A stretch of DNA of 6,049 nt from Burkholderiales bacterium (lineage in GTDB: Bacteria; Pseudomonadota; Gammaproteobacteria; Burkholderiales; Burkholderiaceae_C). The translations under genes and the position numbers were made by a program. Below, piece by piece: positions 5,369 to 6,049 of this stretch (its first letter is position 1; every line of letters starts with the position of its first letter). The stretch lies in the NCBI GenBank assembly GCA_025354615.1, contig JANXMO010000257.1:1-6049 (forward strand), in the 5' to 3' direction. The notes beneath the pieces were generated by a model. The model did no database searches. It saw nothing but the letters and a program-made list of their open reading frames with translations, and was not told where the DNA came from.

Positions 5369-6049
5369 CACCAGGCCGGCGCCAATTCGGCCAGGCCGCG
5401 CGGCGCCTGGGCGGCATCGTCAAAGCTGACGATTTCATAGGCATCGGGCGCGTCCAGCAAGGCGCGCAGCAACCGGTTGTTGAGCGCGTGGCCCGATTTG
5501 AAGCCGCTGTAGGCCGCAATCAACGGGTGGCCGAGCACGCCCATGTCACCGATCGCGTCGAGAATCTTGTGCTTCACGAATTCATCGTCATAGCGCAGGC
5601 CGTCGCCGTTGAGCACACGGTGCTCATCGAGCACGATGACGTTGTCCATGCTGCCGCCCAGGCCCAACCCGCGGCTGCGCATTTTTTCAACGTCCTGGGT
5701 GAAGCCAAAGGTGCGGGCACGGGCGATTTCGCGTTTGTACTGGCCCGACCCCATGTCGAACACCACGCGTTGGCCGGTCTGGTTGACAGCCGGGTGGTTG
5801 AAGTCGATCTCGAACGTCAGCTTGTAGCCGTCGAACGGTTCCAGCCGCGCCCATTTCTCCGCCGCTCCCTCGCCTTCGCGCACCTCCACCGGCCGCCGCA
5901 GGCGCACGAAGCGCTTGGGCGCCAGCTGCAGCGCAATGCCGGCGCTCTGCAGCAAAAAGACGAAAGAAGCCGCCGAACCATCAAGGATGGGCACCTCTTC
6001 GGCAGTGATGTCGACCACCAGGTTGTCCAGCCCCAGGCCGGCACAGGCG
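5368..6049 (-). CDS. lpxC: UDP-3-O-acyl-N-acetylglucosamine deacetylase LpxC (5' end outside window)
   Basis: LpxC is the cytosolic zinc enzyme that removes the acetyl group from UDP-3-O-acyl-GlcNAc, the committed step of lipid A synthesis. The window holds 227 codons, about three quarters of a typical protein of just over 300 residues; the N-terminal part with the first zinc histidine lies beyond 6049. The partial frame begins [15 protein letters not shown] and includes [46 protein letters not shown] and the long conserved block around [11 protein letters not shown]. The zinc ligands of the second site are present in [12 protein letters not shown] (His codon at 5569-5571, with the Asp four residues later), and the catalytic histidine is in SGHALNN. 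It ends in TGA at 5368 with a nonpolar tail (LAPAW). In E. coli LpxC the nonpolar tail is part of the signal for FtsH degradation; whether that applies here is inference. It is probably the first visible gene of a three-gene run. Confidence 0.97.
   Translation of the reverse strand, partial: ACAGLGLDNLVVDITAEEVPILDGSAASFVFLLQSAGIALQLAPKRFVRLRRPVEVREGEGAAEKWARLEPFDGYKLTFEIDFNHPAVNQTGQRVVFDMGSGQYKREIARARTFGFTQDVEKMRSRGLGLGGSMDNVIVLDEHRVLNGDGLRYDDEFVKHKILDAIGDMGVLGHPLIAAYSGFKSGHALNNRLLRALLDAPDAYEIVSFDDAAQAPRGLAELAPAW

Overview
This is a high-GC chromosomal window that looks like a beta-proteobacterium of the order Burkholderiales, probably close to the Comamonadaceae. The assignment rests on base composition, the style of the encoded proteins (a nu-class glutathione transferase, a glycine-zipper 2TM protein with a CxxC motif, LpxC) and their arrangement. 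It is inference from the sequence alone. No rRNA, tRNA, CRISPR array or transposase gene is visible.

Layout from left to right: (1) a DUF72/YecE-like TIM-barrel protein on the plus strand (77-829). (2) A nu-class glutathione S-transferase on the minus strand (900-1601), convergent with it. (3) An exported glycine-zipper protein on the minus strand (1734-2795) that carries two copies of a 100-residue beta-rich unit. (4) A divergent intergenic stretch of about 240 bp, then 5-formyltetrahydrofolate cyclo-ligase on the plus strand (3035-3622). (5) A 160-bp almost fully palindromic element (3640-3799) in the gap between two convergent genes, flanked by TA inside CTAG, which looks like an IS630-type MITE. 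(6) A minus-strand run transcribed towards the element: lpxC (5' end outside the window, 5368-6049), a 68-residue two-helix membrane protein (5088-5294) and a GT-B glycosyltransferase (3822-5072).

How the genes work together: LpxC performs the committed step of lipid A synthesis. The two genes after it lie close behind on the same strand, so they may be co-transcribed with it and may act at the envelope, but their substrates cannot be read from sequence. The folate enzyme, the GST and the DUF72 protein are housekeeping or stress genes with no evident link to one another. No gap between genes exceeds 300 bp. The most unusual object is the palindromic element. The next most interesting are the internally duplicated glycine-zipper protein and a 25-codon reading frame that exactly bridges lpxC and the small membrane-protein gene.
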